From positions 1,240,001 to 1,304,000 of the forward strand of contig NW_020194555.1 in the NCBI RefSeq assembly GCF_002865645.1: DNA of 64,000 nucleotides, given 5' to 3'. A program made the position numbers and the translations under genes. Under the pieces are notes generated by a model. That model was given only the letters and a program-made list of their open reading frames with translations, ran no database searches and had not been told where the DNA came from. This stretch comes from Hyaloscypha bicolor E. Taxonomy: Eukaryota; Ascomycota; Leotiomycetes; Helotiales; Hyaloscyphaceae. Below are positions 44,680-56,640 of the stretch, one piece after another (position 1 is the stretch's first letter; each line of letters opens with the position of its first letter).

Positions 44680-45600
44680 TGTTGGGGTACGGTGCCTACG
44701 GAGAGGTGCGTTGGACATTCTGAGAGGTCCTACGGAGCACAAGAGGGCAGTGAAGAGAGTCTTGACTTAGAATCTTACCGAAGGTGAACGACAAACGGAA
44801 CTGAAGACCATGATGCTCTTCACAAAACGAAAAGTATGCGTGGCACCAATTAGGATATGGTCGCCTCACTCAACTCAGCTTGAGTTAAAAGGTATCTAGA
44901 ACCGGGATGCCGACATTTTCATGGGCTTTTACGGCTGCTATAGCTGGGGAGGTGTCACATACTTAGCGATGGAATACGCCTTCTCTTCGCGATCTGGAGC
45001 ATAATATTCAGCATGGGTTGCCAGAGGATGAGGTCAAAGATATCGTCCGACAAAATCTCAATGGCCTTGCGATTATGCATTCAGAGTCGTTTGCACACCA
45101 GGATCAAAGCCAGCGGTGCGAATTCGATGACAGTAAAATACTTGTGTGCTTGGTAATTACTCTTCAGAACATCCTCGTCATGAAGGCTTCGCCGCCTTCG
45201 TGGATGAAACTTGGAGATTTGGGACAGAGCAAGCAAGCTGGTGGTGCCAAATATCATACTGTTACAGGAACAAGGTCTTACGCGGCTCATGAGGTGCGCG
45301 AAACCACCAACACAGAAAGCCTGGACTACACAAACGCGCTGGATATATGAGCTGTAGGATGTATTACCTACAAACTACGTGCTGACAGATCACTCTTCCT
45401 TTCCGCACCTTTTAGGAATGCAATTGAACAAAGATTCGTCAACGGCTCATATGACTTTTCAAAAGATACTCGTAGTCTTGAGCTTAGCGCGGCCGGGACG
45501 CAACTCCTTCGTCTTCTACGGGCAGTGGACCCCGAAAGCGCCCAACTGCACTTAGGGCGTTAAGAGATGAGTGGCTATTGAACGGTATGCTTTATAGGTC
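44680..45600 (+). pseudogene. Ser/Thr protein kinase, inactivated
   Basis: Kinase subdomains appear in order but in changing frames with stops: glycine loop LGYGAYGEV (44682-44708), the ATP-binding lysine in RAVKRV (about 44745-44762), THE..QTELKTMMLF, VTYLAMEY (hinge, about 44955-44980), HNIQHGLPEDEVKDIVRQNL, HQDQSQ (catalytic loop where HRDLKPQ is expected, 45096-45113), an apparent intron, then NILVM, KLGDLGQSK (DFG changed to DLG, about 45205-45230), VTGTRSYAAHEV (activation segment with APE changed to AHE), and a TGA at 45348-45350 where the conserved Trp of D-I-W should be. VDPESAPTALRALRDEW of the last subdomain follows in two frames near 45525-45575. Sequence to about 45850 (PKSD end) may be its former C-terminal extension. 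Clearly dead. Confidence 0.75.
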
Positions 45601-46243
45601 CGTCCGCCATCCGGTTTAACGGAGCTGATCTATTGTAGACGAAGTTCAAAAGACTCTGGATCAAACGTTTAATCATCCAATCAGCAATCCTCCTCCGCCC
45701 AAACCTCGTCTGAAACTGACCCACCCTCAACCTCGAAATGCCCATCTTCAACAAAGTCCCGATACAGCAATGGAGCTGTGGTCCAAGTTCTATCACGAAG
45801 CAAAGTCCGGCCCGGTGGTAGTGGTTGACCGCCTCCATGAGCCGAAATCAGACTGAAATCCCTAGGTGGCATCAGGAAGCCGGTGGACACCAGTGATTTC
45901 TGGGTAGCGTCCAATAAGCATCTTTCATCGTGTTCTAATTCGTAAACGGCTCCAGAAAACTTCGCAGAGAAAAATATGGGTCTGACTTTTGGTTCGAACG
46001 GTATAGCTCTCTCTCAGACGAGAAAATTATGCGTGGAGAGTTGGCATTATTTGTCTCTCTTTCGGCCGGCAGGAAACCTCTCAGGACGTTTTATCTGCAT
46101 TAGAGATAGCGAGTTATCTCAGTAACAACCCCAACTCCCAACGGTAACACGATGCCAAATGTCCCATAATCACACCTACTTCTCCTGCCCTATTCTCCCT
46201 GTCAACCTTCCTCAAGTCAGGAAGTTATTCCCTGACTCATAAC

Positions 46244-46779
46244 CTAGCAGAAATGCGTCTCATCCCAATTATAGTCTGTGCAATCAATCTTGGCTCCCTT
46301 ATCCAGACATGCGCCGTGACAACAGTACGTATTGGATTTTGCGTTCTGTGTGAACGAGAAGGCGTTGACTGGATTGGCATACCAGGCAAATGAGCCATCT
46401 TGTTTAAATGCATAAACGTATCCTGGGAGGCAACCCCTAGATGGCAGAACGTCTCTGTTAGCACGCCTCTTTAAATAACCCAGAAAAGAGATACATGTAT
46501 CAGAGTTATGACTTGTGAGAGATGCAGCACCAATGTTAAGCTTTGTAAGGAGTCTTGTTTTGAAATATTAAGCACTCACAATGAATAATGACCGTCCTGG
46601 TCAATCCGGCTTCCCATACCAACGCTGCAGACTACGAGACCGTTGTCGATGGCCTCCACGCCGTATATACCACTTAGACCAGGCAAAGGATCGTGGGTGA
46701 TGCCACCATGGACACGGAGACAAGCTAGAGTAGGGAGCGTGAAAACCAGGGTTGTGGCGAGGGTAGTAAAGAGCTTCAT
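46244..46779 (-). CDS. Small secreted cysteine-rich protein (candidate effector), 140 residues
   Basis: Two exons (46580-46779 and 46244-46466) joined by a 113-bp intron with donor GTGAGT and acceptor AAAGAG give one frame of 140 residues. The start MKLFTTLATTLVFTLPTLA is a textbook signal peptide with likely cleavage after A19. The mature chain of about 121 residues has eight cysteines (positions 20, 51, 79, 115, 116, 120, 129, 140), including a CC pair, a C-terminal Cys and the stretch CCHGACLDKGAKIDC. No membrane segment or GPI signal is seen. Four disulfides are plausible, as in secreted effectors or antimicrobial proteins of fungi. I do not recognise the family. It lies alone among pseudogenes, yet has no frame damage. 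Acceptor choice (phase) is fixed by the cysteine-rich frame. Confidence 0.7.
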
Positions 46780-48192
46780 AGTCAACAGTGGTCTTGTTTG
46801 ATAGATGATTGAAGATTTTGGGATGTGAGGTACTTTGGTAAGTAGAAATTTGAAGGGATAATGGGGCTAACAGAGCTAGATCAAAGATCAAAGTGTTGAT
46901 CTTGCAGAGTGACACTGTTAAGTAAAAAAGATCAGACTTCAAATATCGACACAGCATGCTATATACATAGGAGTTCCTTCATAGCATGAAATGTTAATAA
47001 CAACCATTCACTAGATTCACTATGGCGTATGCTGTGCCCCTTGCCAAGTCGCCGAGATGTTATGGTCAAAGCTTTTTAAAAAGAAATGTCCGTTGTAGTC
47101 CAATAGACATGCAGCTTCGACTCTGCCAAGGCCAGCATGTTCAGGTGATGTATAAGGAAAGCCTTAACAGTAATCTAGTCAGACACCCGTCATAGCCGTA
47201 GCATGTCGGTTTTTCGGATGTACTACCACATCGAGGTAATAATCTTTGCGCTAAGACCACATACAAGGGCGCTTAGGTGAAGTGAAGCTCAAAAGCTCGG
47301 TCCATATCTTAGCAGTGGCACAGCGACTTTGATCTACATGGTACAGATTTGATTTTCTGGGGCTAGGCGTCTTAGTGTGGAAGGTCCAATATTAAGCCTT
47401 CGTACCCGTGTAAAAACCCCTTGCTGCGCCGTACGGCCGCATCGCCGACCATGGATAGCGAGGCCACAAAGAGATCACCTACCTTTAAACGCCCACAAAA
47501 TGTCGAACGAAGACCGTATGAGGAAGGTACTGGCTGAGTTAGAGAGCTTTCTAAATCTTAGGCTGAAAAGTACTAACTAGACCGATCTACGCCCCGTTCC
47601 CATACGATGTAACGAAGTCTCAAGAGTCAAAACCAATGGAGTTCCTCGAATCACCCACCTTCGGTGGTACGTGCACCGCATTTCCGTCACTAAAGAGCGG
47701 GATCTCCGTGAGCTGATCCTTGTGGATCATTTCTCAAAATTTCCACCGAGGCACTGTCCTGTTTTCACTTGATAAATTGTTTTAACGCTCCCAATTCAGC
47801 CTCGCTTTGCCTTGTTGATGCTTCCTGGAGCATTACACATGTCTTTGAACGTTCGGCGCCAGCTCGGTCCTGTGACTAATGTCAAGCCCCGCTCTCGAGA
47901 ATAACCATATCCATATACTATACTAATAGCTTTAATATACTTGCTAGTCTATAATTTCCTCGCACATCAAATCTTTGCAACTTATCACAATGGAGACCGA
48001 AAACTTCAACTTAGCTTATAGTTTTATACTTCTCATTAAATACACAACACGCTAAGTAAATTACTTTTTCTCTTACTTGTTCTTATTTGCCCTGCCCTTC
48101 CTTTTTTCCTTCACGTTTAATTACAACATGATGTACATCAAACGGCCTCAGTGGCTACTCGCTGGCTAGTACGCAAATCTCTCTACCAGCCT
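46780..48192. other. 1.4-kb gene-free stretch
   Basis: Becomes AT-rich after 47900. One open stretch at 47377-47580 (+) has no recognisable content. Nothing else seen. Confidence 0.5.
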
Positions 48193-48615
48193 TCACAAGC
48201 TACAGTCCATACTATAATTCAGCCTCATCAGATCTGCTACTTTCACACTGTGGCTATTCGCAATAGCTCAGCATGAGTCTCCAACTTTGACTGGGTATCG
48301 AACGGACTTCTCTGGACAGACAAGTGGCGTTGGGCCAGCCGCAGATCCAAGGAACCGGAATAGAGCGAATAGGACCACCGAAACTAGCATGAAGAACGGC
48401 AGTATATAGCGCCAAGCCTCATTATCAGCTTTACGTATATTTTGTTCCTTGACACTATTAGTGGTGCTTTCATTAAGATGGAAGTGTAGCTCCGTCAGCC
48501 AAACGAGCCCTTCTGACCGGCTACTTTTCATTCCACTTATGAGGCCGTCGTCTGCGTCGCTGAGTATGTCGTTGTGGCTGTCGCCTGCTGTGTCGTTGTC
48601 CCTGTTGCTTAGCAT
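48193..48615 (-). pseudogene. LysM-domain membrane protein remnant with Trp-to-stop lesion
   Basis: The minus strand reads from about 48615 through a hydrophobic segment (YILPFFMLVSVVLFALF) and then CPEKSVRYPVKVGDSC, the start of a LysM carbohydrate-binding domain. A TGA (48268-48270) follows where LysM domains have Trp, and the same frame continues AIANSHSVKVADLMRLN to a stop at 48193, completing about one LysM. LysM modules bind chitin or related polymers. Upstream text in another frame (KQLFGLLSNGCGKLL, about 48690-48650) may be an earlier exon or a frameshifted part. I infer a decayed gene; only one LysM is visible. Confidence 0.55.
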
Positions 48616-49548
48616 GCGACACCTTCTTAAATATTCCAGTATAGATCAGGTCGAGAGTGACTAGAAGCTTGCCACAGCCGTTGGACAATAAGCCAAACAG
48701 CTGCTTGTGGGGTCTGTTTGCTGAGGAGGGCAACTCTTCTCGAGTGACACCTACGTTGGCTATTGTCATGGGCTGATAGCTGCTGCCGCCTAGATGAAAT
48801 GCTGTTAATTTTGATCGCGTCTACTCGAGAGGGTTTTTTTTACTTCGGTGAAGTACCCCGTATCTTGCACCGGGAGCTCCTTCCCAGTAGCTACCGTCCT
48901 GATCTCGGTAGCTGTATTGTTGTGTATCGGCATCATAGCCAACACGTTGCATGCCTTCCGGCAGGCGACCCTCGTCCTGGTTGGGTTAGGAGGAGATGTA
49001 CGAAGATTGGGACTTGAGAGGCTCTCATACCGAATCCTCCGGGGACCAACGGCTCATCTTGACAGCCGAATAGCTTAGTTCCTGAGCTATGTGATGCTTT
49101 GTTTTGCGGATGGATAATGACAGAAATACTGTTGCTAGCGATGTTGAAGAGGTCTTGATGTTACGTTGCTGCCTGGTTTGAAACACCAGCCAACCGAACG
49201 GATTGCAGTATCCTCCAATCGGAAAAGGGGGTTCAGCTCGAGCTCATAATAGCCAAGCGAGGCAGCGTATGTTACTTGTGAACAATAGAAATGAGTATTC
49301 ATATTACGGCGAATGCTCAAATTAGTCGAGTATTTTACCAGGGTAGAAATCTCCTCGACGCTCGTATTCTTTCGTTTCTCTAGGCGAGAGTGAGCAGCAA
49401 AGCTGGTCGTCATACTTCTATATAACGTAGCGAGGTGAAGCTCACATCGGGAAGGCTAGATTGGTTTCCCAGACTCTCCCACCTCTCTAAATAAAACCCA
49501 CTTTTCATCAAGTCTAGAAACATATGTATCTCTGACCCTATTAGTTCA
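48616..49548. other. No gene supported
   Basis: Open stretches at 48848-49078 (+; a hydrophobic run VATVLISVAVLLCIGIIA) and 49135-49413 (-) show no family. The 3' flank of the HET gene lies at the right. Confidence 0.35.
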
Positions 49549-50739
49549 TTAAATAAGATTAAACGTCCTTTCTTCGTTCAAGGGGAGTTCCCAAGTTGAA
49601 AGGTCCTCTCCCGTGCTCAAGCCTTTCGTATGCGCATAAGCAACTCTACGAAACGAGTCGACTGTACCTGGCATTGGGGCTATCAAGACTCCATGCCAGA
49701 TATCGTAAGAGACTCCGTGGACCTCATAACTGAGAGTCCAAGTAGCGAGAGCCAAAAAGTAGTGCTGGCAATCTGGATCAACCTCAGCACCAGAACCATC
49801 GTCCAGTTCGAGTGATATGTAGTCAATCGGTGTGCCTGACCGACTCAGCACATTTGAAAATTCAGAAAGCTGCTTCGGTGCAGTCCAGTGCAGTCGTACT
49901 GGTTGCAATGTTCCGTGCAAGGATAGCTGTCCTTTGCCAGGCCCGAAAGGGTTCTCGGTGGTGAGTATACAGGAGACATTGACAACCTTAACTAACTCGG
50001 TAATCTGTAGCCCAACTCTGGCCCACCGCATCTCCTTGTATCCAATGCCGCTGGTTCCACGTGATGCCCAGGACCAAGATGGGGCATTATCAAGTGGCAA
50101 GCGGCGCGAGGGGCCCTGAAGAGCCCCAGTATTCCAGAGTAGATGCCGCACTAGATCCCCACGCCACACCCCAAACATATAATCTTCGCGTCTAAAGCAT
50201 TGAGGATATCTTCTAGACAAAGCAGTGACAAAGCCAGATAAAGCAGGTAGATTGTCTGTGCTGACAGTGAAGTTACGTTTCGCGTACTCGTGCACCAGAT
50301 CTCGCCACGTACTATGTAACTGGGGATGATGGTGTACGTTGTCGCTCAATTTTTGCCCACCAACGGTCAAGTGACCAATGACTAGCTTCTTAAACTCGGC
50401 TAGAGCAGGTACCAACGGAAAGAGCGGGCGACACTCGCAGGAATAAGTTTCTTGACACTGCCAGCCCAGTTCGTGGCTGGTACAATGCAACATTCTCCCG
50501 CCCAGCACATACTCTTGGAAAGTCCAACCTCGCCGGTTCAGGAATGAGATTCCGCGTTTGGTTCGGTGGGTTGGAGAGGCTTCGCCGGACCATGAGGAGT
50601 TGCGAATCGATACTTTGACGTCCGTGACACTATTGATTGAGGCAATGAATGTAGCTAGTTGCATGTTTCTTGAGTCGTCGGTGTGGAGGCAGCCGCTGTT
50701 AGCATCTGATCCTGAGTGCACGGCAATAACGACGGTGGC

Positions 50740-50747
50740 GTTGGTGT
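50740..50747. repeat. Left target-site duplication of the hAT element (GTTGGTGT)
   Basis: Identical to 56733-56740; eight bases is the standard length for hAT insertions. Confidence 0.93.
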
Positions 50748-52041
50748 CAGTATGGGCTCCGATAAGCTCGATAAGCGATGATTAGATAATCGCGCTAATT
50801 TGTCGATAATCGATAATTATCGATAATTGGCGATAATTATCGTTCTAGGCGGTAAGGGGCCCGGCAGAATCTGCCCCTCCTGCTCTCTATTCCAATTAAT
50901 TAATTAATTAATTAATCTTTATACTAGTTCTTTAAAGAATATAACTAATTTGAGATATATTAAAAAAGTAATAATTTGAGTTATTGCTTTATTAATCTAA
51001 TGGCTAGCTAACTGCTTTGCCTTAGATACAAAGATTAATTCCCTAATGCCTGACCTGGTTACTTTACTAGTAACCCAAGTAAACTAACTACCCTATAGTA
51101 CTACTCCAAGGCATTTGCTAACCTTACTAATGCCCATTATTCCTAATCTTATTCGTTAGACTAGCTTTATATCCTTTTTCTGGATAGTAACCCGCTTTAT
51201 ATAAATAGCTACAAGATTCATTACTGGAATTAGATTAGTATAAAAATTAGTATAATTAAGAAAAATGACTTATACTTAAACTCCGTAATAAGAAGCGCCT
51301 CCGCAGACTCTTGCAAAGTATATAAAGCTAAAGCTTAGATATACATATCTTATTTACTTTTCTGAGCCAAAATCTCCTTTACTAATTAATGAAATAGTAC
51401 CTTTGGAATTAATAAATCAGTGCTTCTCTAATATTTTCTGATTTCTTAAAGGGCCTTGGCTATAAATCTAGTTAGTAGATATACTAATATTTTTACTAAT
51501 TAACTAATTGCCAGGTCTAAACCTATATTTTCTCTTTTATATAATAGTAGGAATACGGCCTTTTCCGCCAAGTGTCTTTCTTGGAACCTTGCCTGCAAGA
51601 GCCTTTCTAGAAGTAATATGCTTGCCATTAGTTTGCTTAGTTTGTACTATGGTTAAATAATTAACTAGAGATTGCAATTACTATGTCTTAATTAGTATAG
51701 TAATTAATATAAATCAAGAGATATACTATAGAAGAGGTTAATTAAGGGGTTAATTAAGGGGTTAAAGTAGTATAGTTAAAGGAAAGGTATTAGCTAAGGT
51801 AAAGTAATAGGGAAAAGTAAGGTAATAGCTTAAAAAAAATTTCATGTGCCTTAAAAGTGAATTATTTTATATTATAAAGTTAATTTTATTTCACCTTACT
51901 TTGCTTACCTTTTAATCTCTTCTTAATAACTCAATTATACTACTATATAACTTTATACCATAACCTATAAGTTAGTATTCTAATATACTAATTAATCTAC
52001 TAATCTCTATATAGATCGTCCTTATAGTATATTCTATAGCA

Positions 52042-53345
52042 ATGAACTATAATTAGTATACCAAATATATTAGTAATCGCAAAATATTACTAATTATTAT
52101 TAAATTATTCCCAGAGCCTAAGGTAAGTCTATACTTATATTATATTAATCTTTATACTAATTATAATATTATAGGATAGTAGCCATATTAATATAGTATC
52201 TCAACTAGCCTCTTCTATTAGATCTATCTATACTACTACTCGCAAGAGAAAAGCACCGACGGATCTGTCTCAAAACCCAAATACTATAAAAGCGTATAAG
52301 CGTAATAAAGCTCTTGTAAAAGACCCTATCCATACTAAGATTAAGAAGGTAAAGGTAGCAGATTAAGGTATAATTATAGTAGCAAAATGCAAGGTAGTAA
52401 GCTCGGCAGTATATAAGAGTGCTTTACTATTAAGATAGCAGGAAATAGTATAGGAGTCTATTACGAGTATTAAATTAAGGAGGTATTTTCAGAATATTCC
52501 TATACTAATCTTTATACTAATCTGGCTTTAGAGAATAATAAGGAAAGAATTAGAAAGTAATTAAATAATTACTTGGCTATAGTAAGTATAGTGGCTTATA
52601 TATAGCTTGGGATAATAGTAACCCGGTATGGGAAGATATTAAATATAATTCCGAGAATAATATATAGTTTAAGGAGATATAGAAGACTAAGGAAAAGCTT
52701 AATTAAGAGAAAGAGATTAAGCGAGTTTTAGAGAATGAAATAAAAGAAAAGGCTAATAGTATATAAAGAGCTTTAGCTAAGGTATATAATCTCTTTTTGG
52801 ATTAGTATAAAGATTAGTATAAAACTGACTAAAATAGAAATACAAGCGTATTAAGTTTACGGCATAATAGGAAACTTGGCAAAAGAAGAAAAGATCCTTA
52901 TTTCATAAGATTAGATTATTATATAGTAAGTATGGATTTTACTTATCTTTATATTAATTACTAATTATTATATAGTAACCATATTACGCTTATTAGTCCT
53001 ACTAAATTCTTTATACCAGGCAAAAAGGCTATTTGGAGAAACTTGGCTAGTTAGGTATAGGGAGATAATAAATGAGTTAACCTTCCTGGTCCTGTTACTT
53101 GGTAGCCAGAATCCGAGGCTAAGTTAAATACTACTAGCTTTTACTTCTTTACTAAATCTCGAAAAGGCCATAAAGTAGTAATACTACTAGTATATACTAG
53201 AAAGAAGCCAAAGAATGGCTTATACTAATATATCTTCCTATCTAACTCTGAGTTATGGGTTATGGAAGATACTATAGCTACTTAATAATATTTAAGAAAC
53301 TTCTTTAGTAAAAGCGGTAGTTAGCTAGGTACTATGTCTTTAAGA
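52042..53345 (+). pseudogene. Second, non-transposase gene remnant inside the hAT element
   Basis: On the strand opposite to the transposase, an ATG at 52042 is followed by KLFPEPK, a 52-bp intron with good GTAAGT..ATAG ends (52123-52174), and DSSHINIVSQLASSIRSIYT, TTRKRKAPTDLSQNPNTIKA and YKRNKALVKDPIHTKIKKVK, then a TAA. The same style continues with stops: KVVSSAVYKSALLLR, SIKLRRYFQN, and at about 53105-53285 ESEAKLNTTSFYFFTKSRKG, HKVVILLVYTRKKPKN and SELWVMEDTIAT. These read as a once-functional basic protein of a few hundred residues. I do not recognise it; some fungal DNA transposons carry such accessory genes. Confidence 0.5.
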
Positions 53346-53439
53346 TACTAGTAATTATAAATTATAAAGAAAATAATTATAATTATACTAATTTTTGTAC
53401 TAATCTTATTACCCCTTATTAGTATTAATAAAAATACTC

Positions 53440-55582
53440 AAAATCCCACTTCTTTTCTAATACTTTAAATATTCTACTATCTCTAAAGTCTTAGCTATTA
53501 TTTAGGTCCTATCCCATAATACTATATGGCGAGTACCTGAAAAGATTTGCTCTACTTTAGTACTTATTACTAGAATTAAGAGAATATTAATTACTATAAG
53601 TAAGAGCTTTGGCTAGTGCCTTCTTTATATATCTTAATACTACTATTAAAGTATAAACAAGTCCCTAATATTATATAGCTCCTTCTAATAATAATTCTCG
53701 TATTTATCTTAACTTGCTAGCCATATATATTCCCCTAATATCTGAGTAATCTTATTAAAATCGTCTAGTTCTCTCTCTACTAGCTATTTAATCTCCTTAA
53801 CTAGTACCGAATTATTAGGGGTAGATATCTGATCTCGATATTTCTCCCAAAGCTTTTTGACTTTAGTTAAGGTAAGCTAAACCTATCTTTTCTCCTAATT
53901 AGCCCTAATATACTTTATATAGTAATTCGGATAAAGTATAAGAGTAGTAGTATAAAGAGGCATATTATTGGACTTATAGTAATATATATTAAAGACCTCT
54001 TACCCTTTCCGGATTCGAGTATAAAAGTCTTTATTATTTATATATATATTCTATTATATTATAGTTAGTATTATTAATTCAAGTAATAAAGATTAGTATA
54101 AAGATTAGTATAAAAATTAGTATAAAAATTATTACTTACTAGTAATCTATTAAATACTCGAATTAAAACATCTATTATAAAAAGCACCCGATTAATAGTT
54201 ATAGTATCTCCTTGAGTCTTAAGAATAGCTCTATAAAATAGTTTAAGAAAGGTAGAAATTATTCGAAGCCTTCCCTAGTTTTCCGGACTAAGGTAATCTG
54301 ATTTCAGATTCGCGAGATACTTCTTATAATAAGTATTAAGATAAGTATACTACTAAAGAGTAATATTAAGTATTATATACTAGCTATTTCATTGCATCCG
54401 ATTATTAAGAGAAATTATTCTTCTAGCAAGAGCTTTAAATCTGGTAATCTGACTAGGAAAGTAACAAATATATATAATAATATTATAAAGCTAGCCTAAT
54501 AGTCCCAAAAGTCGAAATTTCATTTGTTTTTCCTTATTACTTAATAGGGCTTTCAAATCTCTCAAGTTCTCTTACTTATTAAGCGCCTCTAATTCTCTAT
54601 CTATAAAAATATTATGAAATAAAAAGGCTTATATAGAAAGATTAATAATATATCCTAAATAACGAACCTGCTATTACGAAGTATCCTATTCTAATCCTTC
54701 TTTCCTTAGTAAATAAGCCTGAATAGCTCGATATAATATACTATTTATACTAGTATTATTACTAATAATAGCTCCAAGTTATTTAGTAATACCATAGTCT
54801 TAAAGTATAGGTTATAAAACCGTAAATTAGTCTTCTCCTAAATAACCTAGTACTATACGAAGAGCTAGAAGGGCCTTTACGTAATTCTCATCTTATTATT
54901 TAATAAAATATATAATAATACCTAAAAGAAGATATTCTTATAAAGAAGTCCAGATATTAAGAGCGAGATAAATACTTGAAACTATAAACTAGAGTTTTCG
55001 TTATATAATATCCTTTAAGCTAATCTAGTACTTCCCAAGCTTTTTTCTTATATAAGAGTAAGTTATAGAAAGAAAGGGCTAAGATTCTGGATTAAGTACT
55101 CGATAAAAGGTATGAAATTCGGGCTATTTAATTACTTAAAAAGGTAGATTATAAATAATAATTAATAAAATTAAAGCTTTATAAATTACTACCTAATTAA
55201 GGTATTATTAAAAGATATATATATTAATTTTAGTTATTTGGCCAGATAACTTTACTTATAAGTAAAGCTATTATAGCTAGTTAATTACTTTTAATTAAAG
55301 TGGACTAATTTCTGATCCGCTCTTAATAATAATATCATATACTGACTTAAGATAATTACGTTAATTAGTAGAGACTAAAGTCAAATAAATATTCGGTAGA
55401 TTTTCCTTTTCGCAAGGAAGATAATAGTAGTATTTGGGTAGTTCTCCTGTATCTGGATGCCCGAGACAAGTATAAGCCCAAATAGCTCTCGCAAGTTCTC
55501 CCTATTTGGAATCAGATTTGGATTAAGTCGAGTCTATATTAGTAGAGGCTTAATAGATTAATGAGGCAGATTCAGAAGCCAT
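53440..55582 (-). pseudogene. Degraded hAT transposase
   Basis: On the minus strand an ATG at 55582 opens MASESASLIY, followed by ELARAIWAYTCLGHPDTGEL and YYLPCEKENLPNIYLTLVST, a BED-finger-like start in which most expected zinc ligands are lost. Near 53990-53800 the C-terminal catalytic region shows PLYTTTLILYPNYYIKYIRAN, LTLTKVKKLWEKYRDQ. At about 53556-53465 the dimerisation domain reads VEQIFSGTRHIVLWDRT, IIAKTLEIVEYLK, which corresponds to the conserved hAT C-terminus. Numerous TAA/TAG codons interrupt it; the spacing fits the family's usual 600-750 residues. It cannot be active from this copy. Confidence 0.8.
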
Positions 55583-55703
55583 ATTTAAATAATAGAAAAT
55601 AAAGTACTATTATATATTAAAGAGAGGATAAAAGAGAGTATAAAAATTTTAATCTTTTTTAGAAGAAATAGCGGTGTGAATCTTAGTATCACGTGTTAAA
55701 TAC

Positions 55704-56640
55704 TAGCTAGTCTACGTTATATAATAGACTATTAAATAGAAAGTATAATAGTATATTTATAATAGTCTACTTTTATACTAATCTTTATACTAATCGGTTT
55801 ATAATTAAACTAGAAAGCGAGATGTTCATGTAATGGGACTCGCTTAATGGCTGGCTAGGCCCACTTTTATTAATGATTATTGAGGTAATGGGGCTCGCTT
55901 AATGGCTGGCTGGGCCCACTTTTATTAATAATTATCGAGGTAATGGGGCTCGCTTAATGGCTGGCTGGGCCCACTTTTATTAATAATTATCGAGGTGATA
56001 GGGCTCGCTTAATGGCTGGCTGGGCCCACTTTTATTAATGGAATTATTAATAACTGGATTAAATACTAGCTAGTCTACGTTATATAATAGACTATTAAAT
56101 GGAAAGTTAAAAAGTCTAATAGTATAGTAATAATAGTCTACTTTTATACTAATCTTAATACTAATCGGTTTGTAATTGAACTAGAAAGCCGTAATGGGGC
56201 TCGTTTAATGGCTGGGCCCACTTTTATTAATGATTATCGAGGCAATGGGGCTCGCTGGCTGGCTGGGCCTACTTTTATCAATGATTATCGAGGTAATGGG
56301 GCTCGCTTAATGGCTGGCTGGGCCCACTTTTATCAATGATTATCGAGGTAATGGGGCTCGCTTAATGGCTGGCTGGGCCCACTTTTATCAATGATTATCG
56401 AGGTAATGGGGCTCGCTTAATGGCTGGCTGGGCCCACTTTTATTAATGGAATTATCGATAACTGGATTAAATACTAGCTAGTCTACGTTATATAATAGAC
56501 TATTAAATAAAAAATTAAAAAGTCTAATAGTATAGTAATAATAGTATACTTTTATACTAATCTTAATACTAATCGGTTTATAATTGAACTAGAAAGCCGT
56601 AATAGGGCTCGTTTAATGGCTGGGCCCACTTTTATTAACG
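55704..56640. repeat. Nested subterminal tandem repeats of the hAT element
   Basis: A unit of about 55 bp (TAATGGGGCTCGCTTAATGG.. ending ..TTATCGAGG) starts at 55831, 55886, 55941 and 55996, and again at 56192, 56243, 56294, 56349 and 56404, with a last partial copy at 56602. Each array follows a longer conserved block (TTAAATACTAGCTAGTCTAC.. ) at about 55705, 56055 and 56465, so the whole is a roughly 400-bp higher-order repeat. Such subterminal arrays are commonly transposase-binding sites in hAT elements. Confidence 0.88.
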
